Source: Fistulifera solaris (lineage: Eukaryota; Bacillariophyta; Bacillariophyceae; Naviculales; Stauroneidaceae). From it: a DNA stretch of 64,000 nt. Below are positions 52,564 to 63,100 of the stretch, piece after piece (the stretch's first letter is position 1; each line of letters begins with the position of its first letter). The notes beneath the pieces were generated by a model, which saw nothing but the letters and a program-made list of their open reading frames with translations, ran no database searches and had not been told where the DNA came from. The translations under genes and the position numbers were made by a program. The stretch is from contig AP026124.1 in NCBI GenBank assembly GCA_030295235.1, positions 1,736,001 through 1,800,000 of the forward strand, given 5' to 3'.

Positions 52564-53122
52564 ATGCCCAAGCCACTTGACGTTCAAAAACCTCTCAAAG
52601 AGACTCTCACGCAACAGAAGAAAAAAAGAAGTAAACGTGAATAGGAAACGCGCTCGACCGACAAAACAACCCTTAGCGGGGAAAGTCATTGCTGTTTCGA
52701 CTCTCACACAAGGAGACTCTTCTGTAGAGAGTTCCGGTACCATCATTGAGCTTTGTAAAGCCGCGGGTGCCCAATACACGGCTCAAGTTCACCGAAAGGT
52801 CTACTGTCTGGTAGCATCGTCCAGTGCGGTGAGAGGGGCCACACAACGAGTCCGAAAGGCTTGGAGAAGAAGGATACCTATCGTAACGATAGATTGGGTC
52901 AAGCAATGTGTCGAAACTGGGAAATTACTGGATATGGATGAATTTCGTTTGGAAGAGAAACCAGAAAGTAAGGGATGTGATAAAGCTATTGCTTCGGACA
53001 GCAGCGTTGCGGACGTTGTAATAGAGGAGCGAACGGTTGAATTGGGTTGCTGTTGTGTCTGCCATGAATCGGATGATGTAAATAATTGCGAATGGTGTGC
53101 CGATTGTGTAGTGAATAGCTAA
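52564..53122 (+). CDS. Single-BRCT-domain protein with C-terminal Cys cluster
   Basis: From ATG 52564 the frame reads MPKPLDVQKPLKETLTQQKK and would stop after KRE. The A run at 52621-52627 is one base too long; removing one A continues into EVNVNRKRARPTKQPLAGK, giving a protein of ~185 residues. Residues ~35-125 form a BRCT domain: LAGKVIAVSTLTQ, a Gly-rich turn (AAGAQYTAQVHRKVYCLVAS), the conserved Trp in IPIVTIDWVKQCVETGK, and DEFRL. BRCT domains bind phosphopeptides in DNA-damage and repair proteins. The C-terminus has CCCVCHESDD and NCEWCADC, possibly a small zinc site. The overall protein is not a family I recognise. Confidence 0.65.
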
Positions 53123-53265
53123 ATTTTTGTTAGGTTGCACAGCACACAAACGTCATTTATTTTCTTTTTCTTTGTAGTCTTTTGTTCCCCACACATAAAT
53201 TCACGAGCAAATCCAAAGGACTCTGGCCAGCAGAACACTCCACACAATTACACAAGTCAGATTCG

Positions 53266-54087
53266 TTAGTCATCGTGCGGAAGAAGATCGTTGTTCGTTT
53301 CCGACAAAGATTCAGCCGCGGCCGATAGCTGTTCTTGCGCAGCTCGCTGCTGCATTATCCATTTTGATACTGAATAAAATAAGCCGATAACATGGCTAAT
53401 GGACGTTCCCAGTGGTGACTTCCGTTCTTCCTCGGTTAGCACAGGAAAAGGAACCGAAGCACCGGTAGAAGCAATGGAAGAAAAATATTCCCCGACGTTC
53501 TGAGTAGTAGAGCTTTCGGAGCACCCGTTCGATTCGTTCTGATCTTCGTACATGGCGGCGTAAGATAGAAAGGAAGCCATTTCACCACCCAGAAAACTTC
53601 CATTTCCCATCATGCTCATGATCACCGCTGGAGATGCCAAGTTAGTGCTTTCACCGTTGCTGGCTGCTCCAACCGTCAGCGCCTTTTGCATCCAGGCGTC
53701 GAATTCTGCAAAGAACTCCTGCTTTGATTTCTCTTTGTTATTCCTGTACTTTTGAAGGTGGCTTTTGACACGCTCGCTCGTGATCGAATCATCCATCATG
53801 CTCATATGCTCCATAATGACAGCCGGAGAGGCGTTCTTGACCCCAATATCATAAATTGCTTCAACAAACGACCGATGTATGGATTCGGACCACGGTCGAT
53901 CATGCTTTGCCTGCTTGCCGTTACCCTGAGAGCTGCTAGCATTCTCTTGAGTTCTCCTCCGCTTGCGCTTGGCCGCCGCATCTTCCACCACTGCTTCGTT
54001 GCGGGTATTCACCATTATGCCATTCTTTACGAACAAATCTGCCTCCTCTCGTCCCTGAAAGTTGTGGTACGGAAAGTTCGAATCCAT
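53266..54087 (-). CDS. Myb-like (SHLQKYR/GARP-type) transcription factor
   Basis: Single exon, 273 residues. A basic stretch KRKRRR is followed by one Myb-like helix-turn-helix, RPWSESIHRSFVEAIYDIG ... ITSERVKSHLQKYRNN, with the SHLQKYR recognition helix of GARP/SHAQKYF proteins. The spacing is longer than in plant GARP domains because of PAVIMEHMSMMDD between helices 1 and 3. The C-terminal half has FLSYAAMYEDQNE and VSKWIMQQRAAQEQL, the latter predicted helical. In plants such factors regulate nutrient and circadian genes; the target here is unknown. The sequence is intact and starts at the first ATG. Confidence 0.78.
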   Translation of the reverse strand: MDSNFPYHNFQGREEADLFVKNGIMVNTRNEAVVEDAAAKRKRRRTQENASSSQGNGKQAKHDRPWSESIHRSFVEAIYDIGVKNASPAVIMEHMSMMDDSITSERVKSHLQKYRNNKEKSKQEFFAEFDAWMQKALTVGAASNGESTNLASPAVIMSMMGNGSFLGGEMASFLSYAAMYEDQNESNGCSESSTTQNVGEYFSSIASTGASVPFPVLTEEERKSPLGTSISHVIGLFYSVSKWIMQQRAAQEQLSAAAESLSETNNDLLPHDD

Positions 54088-54599
54088 CTTTATTACACTG
54101 TAGAAACAATTCGCAGAAATTAGCTATTGTTATTGTTCAAAAGGAAGGACTGAATGGTAAAGCGGACTGCTGCCTGGTACTGTTATTGAGTCGGAGGTCG
54201 TGTTGCGTTGAACGAAACGCGCGGAGCAGGTGGTGGTGGTGACATCCAATGGTCAATCCGTGCTGACAAACAAAAGGTGCCCTACTGGTACTCGCATGAC
54301 ACTTCTTTAATATGTCGAACAAGTTTTCTTCATAACAGGCACTGCGCGAATTGCGGAGGAGGCGGCGGTAACAACATCAGTCAATCTAAATGGCGAAAGC
54401 CCATGTAGATGATCCATGGCAACAAAACGATAATAAAGAAAGCATTTATCTGGTATAGCAGACTTTTACTGCAAGTAAATATCATTCAAGTGCCAACTAC
54501 AACTTCTTGATCTTTGATTGAAGATTTAGCTTTCTGCTAGTTTATCGACGCCACATTTCAACGGAATGCGGAATTGAGCCAGCAGTTAAAACGCCTTCC
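54088..54599. other. Divergent promoter region
   Basis: 512 bp between the Myb gene and the flavoenzyme gene. It contains CCTGGTACTG near 54173 and CCTACTGGTACTC at 54281-54293. A GGTGGTGGTG stretch is at 54230. No gene is supported. Confidence 0.45.
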
Positions 54600-56464
54600 A
54601 TGAGACTAATAGGACTTCACCCCATCCTTTTGCTTGCCAATTCGTCAACTTATTCTCAAACCTGGAGACAAATTCTATGCAAAATGTCAACCCAAAGGTC
54701 TTCAACATTATCGAAATGGATACCAGGAGACCCTGATCAGGGAAGGGAAGCGAAGGAAAAGTTAGAGGTTTGGCCTTTAGACGAGTACAATGCTGCTCTG
54801 TTGAATGAGGTTCATCCCTACAATTATATTCAATCTACAGATACACCGCATGAGATATACGATCTAATTGCAATCGGCTCCGGTGCTGGTGGATTGGTTT
54901 CGTCAAAGCAATCGGCTCGACGTGGAGCGAAAAGGTAAGAATTACTTCTTCTTTCCTTTTCATTTGTCGAATTTTGGAAGAGCGATGCCATCTTACGTTT
55001 ATGTACTATTCGTCTCATCTATCAGTGCCCTGATCAGCGCTCACCTGGCGGGTGGAGATTGTTTGAATGTTGGATGTGTCCCGTCGAAGGGGCTGTTGAG
55101 TGTTGCCAAGGCAGTTTCGCAAATCCGTCGCGCTTCGGACTATGGAATCGATATACCCGGAGGATATCAAGTAGATTTTCAAAAAGTGATGGAACGAATG
55201 CGTCGTTTGCGTACAAAGATTTCCCCCCGCCGATGGTCATGTTGGTACGTGATAGCTTTTAGAAGACCAATACATTTTGTGCTTTCGTTCATTCTCATGT
55301 CCGCTGTAAAAAAATACCAGGAACGTCACAGACAGGCGCTCACGTTTATCAGGGTTTTGGAAAATTTACGGGCCCGGATACCATCGAAGTGCATCATAGC
55401 AATGGTGCTAAGACAACACTCAAATTTCGAAAGCTGTTATCGCCACTGGCGGGCGTCCGAGCATTCCACCGTTACCTGGGCTATCGGAGGCACCATATAC
55501 AACAAATGAAATTTTATTTAATTTGGAGGTTTTGCCTCCGAGAATGGTTGTTTTGGGATCTGGTGTGATTGCCCTGGAAATGGCGCAGTCATTTGCGCTG
55601 TTGGGGTCTGACGTAGCTGTTATTGTACGCAATGAGCATTTTCTCAAATCCAAACATGGCGATGACGAAGCAGCGCATCTTTTACGAGCCGCTTTGGAAG
55701 AAAGCGGCGTGGCCTTTGTTACGGGAAGTGCCAAGCGAGTGACAACAATTCGTCAAAGATTTGATGATCCAAAAGCGCTACCGCTGATGACAGTCACTGT
55801 AGGATCAGATTCAGCAGATGATGTCAACTTGGAGTGTGAATGTCTCCTTGTAGCCACCGGAAGAGAAGCAAACGTTGAAAATTTAGGTTTGGAAGAAGCG
55901 GGTGTTCAGTACAAAGCAAAGGAAGGTATTCAGGTCAATGACTTGGCACAAACAATAGGCAATGCGAACATCTATGCTGTCGGTGACTGTGTAGCTGGTG
56001 TTCCGAGATTGACACACATGAGTGGTGAAATGGCGAAGCTGGTGGTACAAAATAGTCTGTTCGATGACAGTTGGAAGATCAGCAGTCTAGTTGTACCAGC
56101 AGTTATGTACACAGAGCCAGAGTACGCCACGGTCGGACTCCATTCTGCCAGTGCGGCTGAGAAAGAATGCGTCGAAGTTGACACATACAGGGCTGGCTTA
56201 GAGCACAACGATCGAGCAATCCTAGAAGGCACTGACGTGGGTTTTTGCAAGATCTTTTGCCGCAAAGGGACGGACGAAATTGTAGGAGCAACGATTGTCG
56301 CAGAAAGAGCAGGCGAAATGATAAACGAAATATCATTAGCAATGAAGAATAGTATCGGCCTGCGAGCGATTGGACGAAACATTCATGCATACCCAACAAC
56401 GGGCGAGGCCGTTATGGGATGCGGTATCCAGTACATCAACTCGAAATGGAAGCGCCTGGACTGA
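54600..56464 (+). CDS. Class I pyridine nucleotide-disulfide oxidoreductase, MerA/lipoamide dehydrogenase-like
   Basis: Exons 54600-54934, 55026-55244 and 55321-56464. FAD-binding DLIAIGSGAGGLVSSKQSA leads to the redox-active disulfide GGDCLNVGCVPSKGL. The NAD(P) site is MVVLGSGVIALEMAQSFA, and the second FAD motif is NIYAVGDCVAGVPRLTH. The dimer-interface motif HAYPTTGEAVMG replaces the usual HAHPT..E. Two breaks occur at homopolymers: one extra C at 55223-55228 and one missing A at 55430-55432; correcting them gives ISPADGHVG and FRKAVIATGGRP. The family includes mercuric reductase, lipoamide and glutathione reductases. There is no C-terminal vicinal Cys pair and no N-terminal metal-binding domain, so mercury reduction is not supported. 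A short N-terminal extension may be a targeting peptide. Confidence 0.8.
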
Positions 56465-56564
56465 TGCTTGATGAGTAACTCAATAAACATTACATAGAAC
56501 GAATAACTTCTAACATATCTTGAGGCCTCGAATTCTTCAATGCGAAAGGAAGGCAAATGAGTTA

Positions 56565-57794
56565 TCATCTTGCTGTAAGACGGACCACTTTACCCGAACT
56601 GGCAGACCTCTGTGCTGCATCTACAATACTTTGTACATACAGACATTGGTCAAGGGAGACGGGCCAGGGCTCATCCAACAACACCGTATCTACTAAAGCA
56701 TCAAGCTCGTTGGCGAAGGCGTGCTCAAATCGTTGAGGAAAGGAATGCTGCCAGAGGGCTCCATGAGAACCTATCTTGTTGTGAATGGTTGTCGAATGTT
56801 CCGGAATGTTTCCTATAGACACAAGTCCCTCGGTACCAAATAGTTCGCATCGTTGATCATAACCATACACCGAAGAGCGACTTAGGAACAAGGATGCCAC
56901 GGCGCCTGCAAATGCATTCAAAACATTGATAAGGTCTATTGCCGTTTCGATATGTGCCTTGAATGACTTACCTCCTTCAAACTGAAGCAAGACGGTCGCA
57001 TGGTCTTGTACTCCCGCTCCTGCCAGTTGGGGTGACGATGCAGATGCTACGGCAAACACAGATTCGACTCGATACTCCTTCCACACATGAGTTATGTAGT
57101 CCACATCATGGGCTGCCAGGTCCATAAATATGTCCCCACCAGTCAGCAAGAATTCGATCGGCGGAACGGGATGATCCCCGAAGAAAATCCGAGCCGTGAT
57201 GGGCTTTCCAACAGCCGCGCTAGTCATTGCGGCTTGATACGAAGGATCAAATCTTCGTTGAAAGCCGCAACACAAAGCAACAGGCCGTGATCGAGTGGAG
57301 TGTGTATATTGTGATATCCTTTTATAGAGATCTTCAATGGCGCTTGCCGATTCAGCAACCGGTTTTTCCACAAATGTGTCCAAGCCGTAGCTGGCGGCAA
57401 GCAGAATAACCTCGGAGTGAGAATGCGTCGGAGTGCAGACGACTACCGCATCAAGGATCCGTGCTTGCCTTTCACAAGCCTCCTTTAGAGACTGATACTC
57501 TGGAATCCGGTACATGCTTGCAAGATCACCTCCCTTCCCTGCTGTATCCACGACACCGCAAAGATCCACGCGTGGATTCGAATGTAATATTTTGGCGCGA
57601 ATTTGGCCCATGCGGCCGGCGCCTACCAGTAAGATTTGTGCACGAGGCTCGTTCTGCGCCGAGTATCGTTCGAAAGAATGCGTCCATCTATTTCTTAATG
57701 AGGCTAGTTTCATCATAATATAACTGTCAATCAAGATTTTGCATTTTTGCATTTGCATCATGATGTTGTGTGTTGTGTCGCGTGAAAAGTTCAT
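56565..57794 (-). CDS. Gfo/Idh/MocA-family dehydrogenase (inositol dehydrogenase-like)
   Basis: The NAD(P) fold begins ILLVGAGRMGQIRAKIL and includes the EKPVAESASAIEDL block, with the catalytic Lys in EKP, then GFQRRFDPSYQAA and GGDIFMDLAAHDVDYI with the His/Asp catalytic pair. I place a 66-bp intron at 56906-56971: GTAAGT donor, TTTGCAG acceptor. Splicing gives LLQFEGGAVASLFLSRSSVY, as expected for the family; retention adds 22 residues without a stop. The first ATG (57794) precedes the domain by ~50 residues; ATG at 57713 (MKLASLRNRW) is an alternative start. myo-Inositol 2-dehydrogenase is the closest named function, but substrate is uncertain in this family. Confidence 0.85.
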   Translation of the reverse strand: MNFSRDTTHNIMMQMQKCKILIDSYIMMKLASLRNRWTHSFERYSAQNEPRAQILLVGAGRMGQIRAKILHSNPRVDLCGVVDTAGKGGDLASMYRIPEYQSLKEACERQARILDAVVVCTPTHSHSEVILLAASYGLDTFVEKPVAESASAIEDLYKRISQYTHSTRSRPVALCCGFQRRFDPSYQAAMTSAAVGKPITARIFFGDHPVPPIEFLLTGGDIFMDLAAHDVDYITHVWKEYRVESVFAVASASSPQLAGAGVQDHATVLLQFEGGKSFKAHIETAIDLINVLNAFAGAVASLFLSRSSVYGYDQRCELFGTEGLVSIGNIPEHSTTIHNKIGSHGALWQHSFPQRFEHAFANELDALVDTVLLDEPWPVSLDQCLYVQSIVDAAQRSASSGKVVRLTAR

Positions 57795-57804
57795 TGACAC
57801 GTTT

Positions 57805-57825
57805 CATGACTCAAATGCAGTAGTG
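57805..57825. repeat. Dispersed palindrome, copy 4 (degenerate)
   Basis: CATGACTCAAATGCAGTAGTG. It keeps the AATGCAGT half and the GTG flank. Confidence 0.4.
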
Positions 57826-58020
57826 TCGAAAACAGCCAACAGTTTGTACATATAGTAAATACAGAAAGCAACAATTCACAAGTTTTATCGACATTACGAA
57901 TCGAAACATGTGATGGAGATGCTACCTCAATTATCAACGTTAGGAAAATCAGAGAATCTCGACAACTTAGCGGAACGGATAAAGGCCAGGTGGCAGTCTG
58001 GCTCGGAGGCTTGAGGATTC

Positions 58021-58041
58021 ATGACTGAAATGCAGTCGTGG
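58021..58041. repeat. Dispersed palindrome, copy 5
   Basis: ATGACTGAAATGCAGTCGTG followed by G. With copy 1 it defines the consensus TGACTGAAATNCAGTCGTGG. Confidence 0.55.
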
Positions 58042-58563
58042 TACAGTGATCAAAACCAACGACAAAGATCTAAACCAATTTTCGACGTTTAGAAGCGATG
58101 TAAGCATTTCAGATGCTACTTAGGGTAATCGCATCGTAATTCAAACAAATGCAGCTTGCCATACTATCATAAATACATGCTTATGTAGCAGTCTGTCTCG
58201 AAAACTTCTGTCTCATTATTATTTGATGATGATTCGCGAGTGAACACCGTTTCGCAGTCACTACCAGTACTGTACCAGTAGCGACATTGGAGGAGGGAGC
58301 TTTCACAGATTAGCATGCCGGCGTGCAAGCGCGCACGTCCGCGAAGATTTCCCTCCGCGGCGATCGCCTCGCATTTCTGGCAGCAAAATGCATTGCTTCC
58401 GGTCAAAAACGAGCAACTGCGTTTCTTTTCAAAGTCCCTAAAGAAGATAATTGAACGATTCTTGAACGAATAAGGAACTTGAATTCTTCCAAAAAGAAGG
58501 TATTGAAGAAGTGGAATAAGCGTTTCGTTTACTGGAATAGAGCTGGCATTTCTTTTCGCGAAC

Positions 58564-61500
58564 ATGTCGACTCGACGCTCATCTCGATCGCGTCGTCAAG
58601 CGCACACTATCTACGACGATGCGAGAGCGCACCTCGAGAACTCTTCTGCTCGGTAAGTAAGCCTCTGATAACTGTAAGCGTTTCGCGTAATAGAGCAGCG
58701 TCTAATGAAGTCTGTATTTCTCCTTTGTAGGAAGAAGCAACGAACCATGGACGACGACTCGGAAATGGAAAGTCAACACGATGATCAGAGCCAGCGGGAA
58801 CCCGAGCTATCTGAAGATGAGCAGCAAAATGACGAATCGAAAGAAGGGGACACATCGGATACTGACGAGCCCTTTGAAAAGCCCACACGGAAGTCCCCCG
58901 CAAAAGCTCGAAATTCGACAACACGGCCGGTCCGAGTCACTCCCGCCAAACCATCCAAGCAAGGCAAGTCCAAGAAAGGAACTGTGCCTTCCCGCCGAAC
59001 CGTGCTTAACACAATGGCTGCAACGCGACGAAAAATTCTAAAAGAGAACGAAACGGCCGAAAACTCGATCCTAGCAGGACTCCTTGAAGCACAAGCATCA
59101 CCCTCCAAAGTGGCCCGACGTGTTGCACAGGAGTTTGCCGCGGATTCCTCGAAAGCAGTCGACGAACTCGCGCAGTTGATATTCCGATCGGTTGGTGGCG
59201 GCACAGAGATTCCTTTTACCGATTGGGAGCATTGTTCGGAAGACGACCTATCGCAACTACTCAGCGATGTCGTGAAAGGGATGGAAGCAACCCCTCCCGA
59301 TCAGGTCTTGTTGCATTTGACTTCGGCCGATACCAACAGTCGTGCGGCAGCGGTCAGTAAAGAATATCGAAAGCTCTATGAAGAGTTTTGGCGCCAATTG
59401 GCTTCTCTGGTTGTCATTGAAGGTCTCGGCGCCGATGACGGAGAAGAACCCAGCGGCGCCGAAGGCGTCAAAATTATAATGGAGCGATTGATGAACTTGG
59501 CCCATGTCGGTGTCACGGATATTCGTGCAGCTGCGACGTTGGCTCTCTATCAAATGGGTTTCGCGCTGGTCGAGCGATCGGTCGATCTCGGCAATAAATT
59601 GACAACGGCCCGGAGGCAGCTCGAAGCAGCCAGCAATCAAGCTCGGAAGAAAGCGGCCTTGACGACGCAAATCGAGTCGTACGAGCAAGAAAAGGAGCTT
59701 CTCGATGAGATGATTCAAGGCAATGTGATCAGTGCGGTCTTCATGAAGCGATACAAAGACATCAATCCTCATATCAGAGCCACTTCCATTGAACTACTTT
59801 CACAGTTCATGATCCTCAGTCCAAAAGTTTTTTTGAAGAATATTTTTCTCAAGTACATTGGTTGGTTGTTGAGCGATAAGAATGCCACTGTCCGTGACTG
59901 CGCTGTCCAATGCTTCAAAGCGCCCATTGTCTCTGATCTCGACAGCGACGACGTGAAACAGGCCATGGAAGGCGCTGTAACGAAGTTCTTGCCCCGTCTA
60001 TGCGACTGTGTTCTCGATGTGGACAGCAAAGTCCAGGAATCTACCATGGAGCTGTTCGTTATTCTGATGAAGAAAGGCTATCTCGACAGTCTCGACGACG
60101 ATGCAAAATGGGATCAGCTTAACCTCCGCGCGTTGGCCGCCGATGCTAGTCCCAAGGTACGATACCATGCCCTCATGTTCGTCATCGAGCAACTAGAACC
60201 CTTCGATAAGGCCAATTCACGCGATTCAGACCGTAGTGCTGTCGAGAAGATTAAAGCTTTGGTGCAATGGTAAGAATTCTCGTGCGCTGTTCTTATTATT
60301 GCCGTAATGGCTTTCTGATTAAATAGTCTCGTTTGACAGGATTGTTCATATGCTAGGTGATGGAGACATTCCTTTGAAACTCATTCGCTATGAGCTGGTA
60401 GACTTTTGTGTGATATCTTTGAGATCGTCCCCCGACTACAAGAGTTTGTTATGCAACTGGTCAGCGATGCTGAAAGTGTTAGAGACGGAGACAACGCGGG
60501 TGTTGCAAAGTTCTGAAGACATCGACGAACAGAGCGATCGACGTGAAGACTCGATAACGCAGCGAGTAATCCTACGCATGTTGGCGACGGCTATTGAAAT
60601 GGAAGTCTCATCCTATTCTTCTTCGGCCGGCAAACTCCTCGAAGGAACTATCGATGGGGATCTAGCCGCGGCTCGAAAAGCTTTACAGACAGACATCAAA
60701 GCGCCGACAAAAAAGAAGAACAATGACGAGTCCTCTTCGCACGAAGAACTGACATCGGAACTGCTTTTGGCTCTTCCAGAGCTGCTGATTGCTTACAAAG
60801 CAGATTCGAGTGTCGTTTCTGGGCTAGTCGCCTTGCCACAGTACTTTGGTAGGTTTCCTCGTTTGTTTATTTATTTCATTTTCCTTGGCTCACATTACTG
60901 CAGACCACGGTGCTTTCAATCTTTCCAGTCGTCGCAAACACTTTTTGAAGCTTGTCGATGTCATATCAGACATATTTTTGGAATCCACCGATACTTCTGT
61001 CCTGAGCAGCTGTGTCCTTACTCTAACAAGTCTTTGTTCCCAAGTACACTCCCGTTCTGAAGATGTTAGACTTCGCCTGAAGAGAGTCGCAAGATCTCTT
61101 CAAGATCGCTTGTTAGAGTTGCTTTTATTGAAAAGTAGTCTTGCGGGCAAGACTAAGAATAGGGACAAAAGGTCCACGGAATCGGCGGCAGACATTGAGC
61201 AATCTATCTGTCTTTGTCTTCGTCGGTTACAGACCTTGTCACAGCGATTATCTATAGTCGATCTTTTGGTTGACGAGAAGGGCGACCCGGAAGAGATGGA
61301 CAAGATAGCAGAAGATTTGTTCACACATGTTTCTGAATACGTCGCGAAAGAACTTCAATCGCGAAAGATAATTCCTGTAGAAAACGATGAAGGTGACGGA
61401 GTCAGCGAGGTGCCAAAGATCTGGGAGGAAGTAGACGACCACATACATCAAACAATCGCAAATAGTATCAGAGAAGCCATAACGTGTCTGCTGACTATTT

Positions 61501-63032
61501 TGGCATGGCGTCTTCAGAAGGAAATAGCTGCCAATGAAAATCAAGATGCCAGTCAGGATGACTACAGAGAACATATTGTGGTTCGGATGCGGGACCGTCT
61601 TCTAAAACTGCTTTCACTTTGTTTCGAGCAGTATCTCGACGCCGAGGAGAGCAATTACTCTAATGTTCACATTGAATTCTCCATTAAAGTTCAAACGGTT
61701 GCATGTCGCTTAGCCGGAGATGTTCGAGCACTTCTTCCCAAAGCATGGCAACGCACCTCGTCGCCTTTTCTTGCCGCTTGTGCCTTGATTGAAGACGACT
61801 CTTTGATTGGTGGTACAGTTCGATTCCTGCAGTCGCAAGAAGCCAAGGTAAGTCTCAATGTACGTCGTCTTTTTCCTTACACAAATTAACACGTTTGAAA
61901 AACACAGTCGCCCGATTCCACCAAGGGTTGCGATGTCCCGCATGACATTCTACTGTCTATGGCACGAGGATTGGCGGTAAACTGGAAGACGTGCAACCGT
62001 AGAGAAGCTGGTATGGTTTTCGCGCACTTGAACGACGAAAACAACGAGACGAAAAGTATCATATCCTCGTTGTCGTCCGTAGCAAAGACGGTGAGTTGAT
62101 TTATGAAAGTTAACTTTGTGGCGCAAACATATCCTTATCGATTTGTTTTCTTGTTTTAGATCGATCCTTATCGTTTGCTGGAAGCTCACTTGGCTTGTCT
62201 CACGCAATCGTTTGACGGCTGGCTCAGCGCGGAACCTGAAGAGCCTGAAAGCGATCGACCCTCGGAGGAAGAGATGGAATCATACGACGAGGCATGTGCG
62301 AGTCATCGAACAATGTTCAAGAATCTCGATGAATTATCGAGGCGTCTATCTGCATCGCTAGGCAAAGCAAAACTTAGCAAAACAATGATTTTAGCTTTAC
62401 GTGGTTTTTTCCGCGCGGGAGTCGAATACGCTTTCTTAGCCGAAGATCCTTTCAATGAGGGCGAAGAGGTCGTTGGAATGCGTCTTGCGTTTCTTCGAAT
62501 CATTGCAAAGTAAGTTTTGCATCTTGGATGTTCTCTCCTCCTTCTTTCTTGGCTCTCATCCTTTTTATATGCATCTTTCAGATATCTGAGCCACATCAAG
62601 GGTGACAGCGACGGGAAAAAGAGATTGCTCCATGACTTGAATGCTCGCGAGGAAGAACTACGTCAGCACCCTGACTTTGACCAGATATTGGACGAGGATC
62701 GCGAAGCGCTCTCCGCATTTCGAAAAGCAGCCGGATTCAAGTCCATTCGACTTGACACTCAGGATACTAAAGATGGAGAAAGTGACAGCGAACGTGACAC
62801 AATGGACGATCGCAGCGAAGAGAAGGAATTAGATTCACATGGTGCATCTCTTAGGAAGAGCGGCCAGGCTGCTGCGGACAGCCCCTTGTCGAAGCAATCC
62901 TTCCATAGTCAGTCATCTCGCTCTTATTCCATGCACGAAGAAGAGAGTGTAACTCAGCATGAGGAGTCGCTGACACCTCGTGGACTTCGACAAAGAGCCG
63001 CCACCGACGATTCGATGAGCGATTCACTTTAG
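58564..63032 (+). CDS. SCC3: Cohesin subunit SCC3/STAG
   Basis: Seven exons: 58564-58652, 58731-60269, 60340-60848, 60904-61847, 61908-62090, 62160-62509 and 62582-63032. All GT-AG junctions are in frame, giving roughly 1,350 residues. The N-terminus is basic and acidic low complexity. The STAG domain contains LYEEFWRQLASLVV, DIRAAATLALYQMG, then MKRYKDINPHIRATSIELLS with FLKYIGWLLSDKNATVRDCA, the conserved SCD region of SA/STAG proteins. HEAT-like helices follow, and the C-terminus is Ser/Glu-rich (PLSKQSFHSQSSRSYS) and ends SMSDSL. SCC3 binds the cohesin ring at SCC1 and supports sister-chromatid cohesion. The frame is clean through 4.5 kb, in contrast to VPS13. Confidence 0.9.
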
Positions 63033-63100
63033 GCCCCAGCTTATGTCGATAGAAAGTCTTATTTTGGTATTGGAGTAGTTATCTGAACATTTTTATTAAT

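Larger units (their letters stand above)
57795..58563. other. Divergent promoter region
   Basis: 769 bp between the dehydrogenase and SCC3 genes. Two dispersed palindromes (57805-57825 and 58021-58041) and CTACCAGTACTGTACCAGTA at 58261-58280 are the notable elements. A 132-codon minus frame (58167-58565) has no recognised domain and covers the motifs, so I do not call it. Confidence 0.5.

Noticed and set aside
58167-58565. 132-codon minus-strand frame in the SCC3 promoter.
   Set aside because: No domain, and it overlaps intergenic motifs and the first bases of the SCC3 exon.
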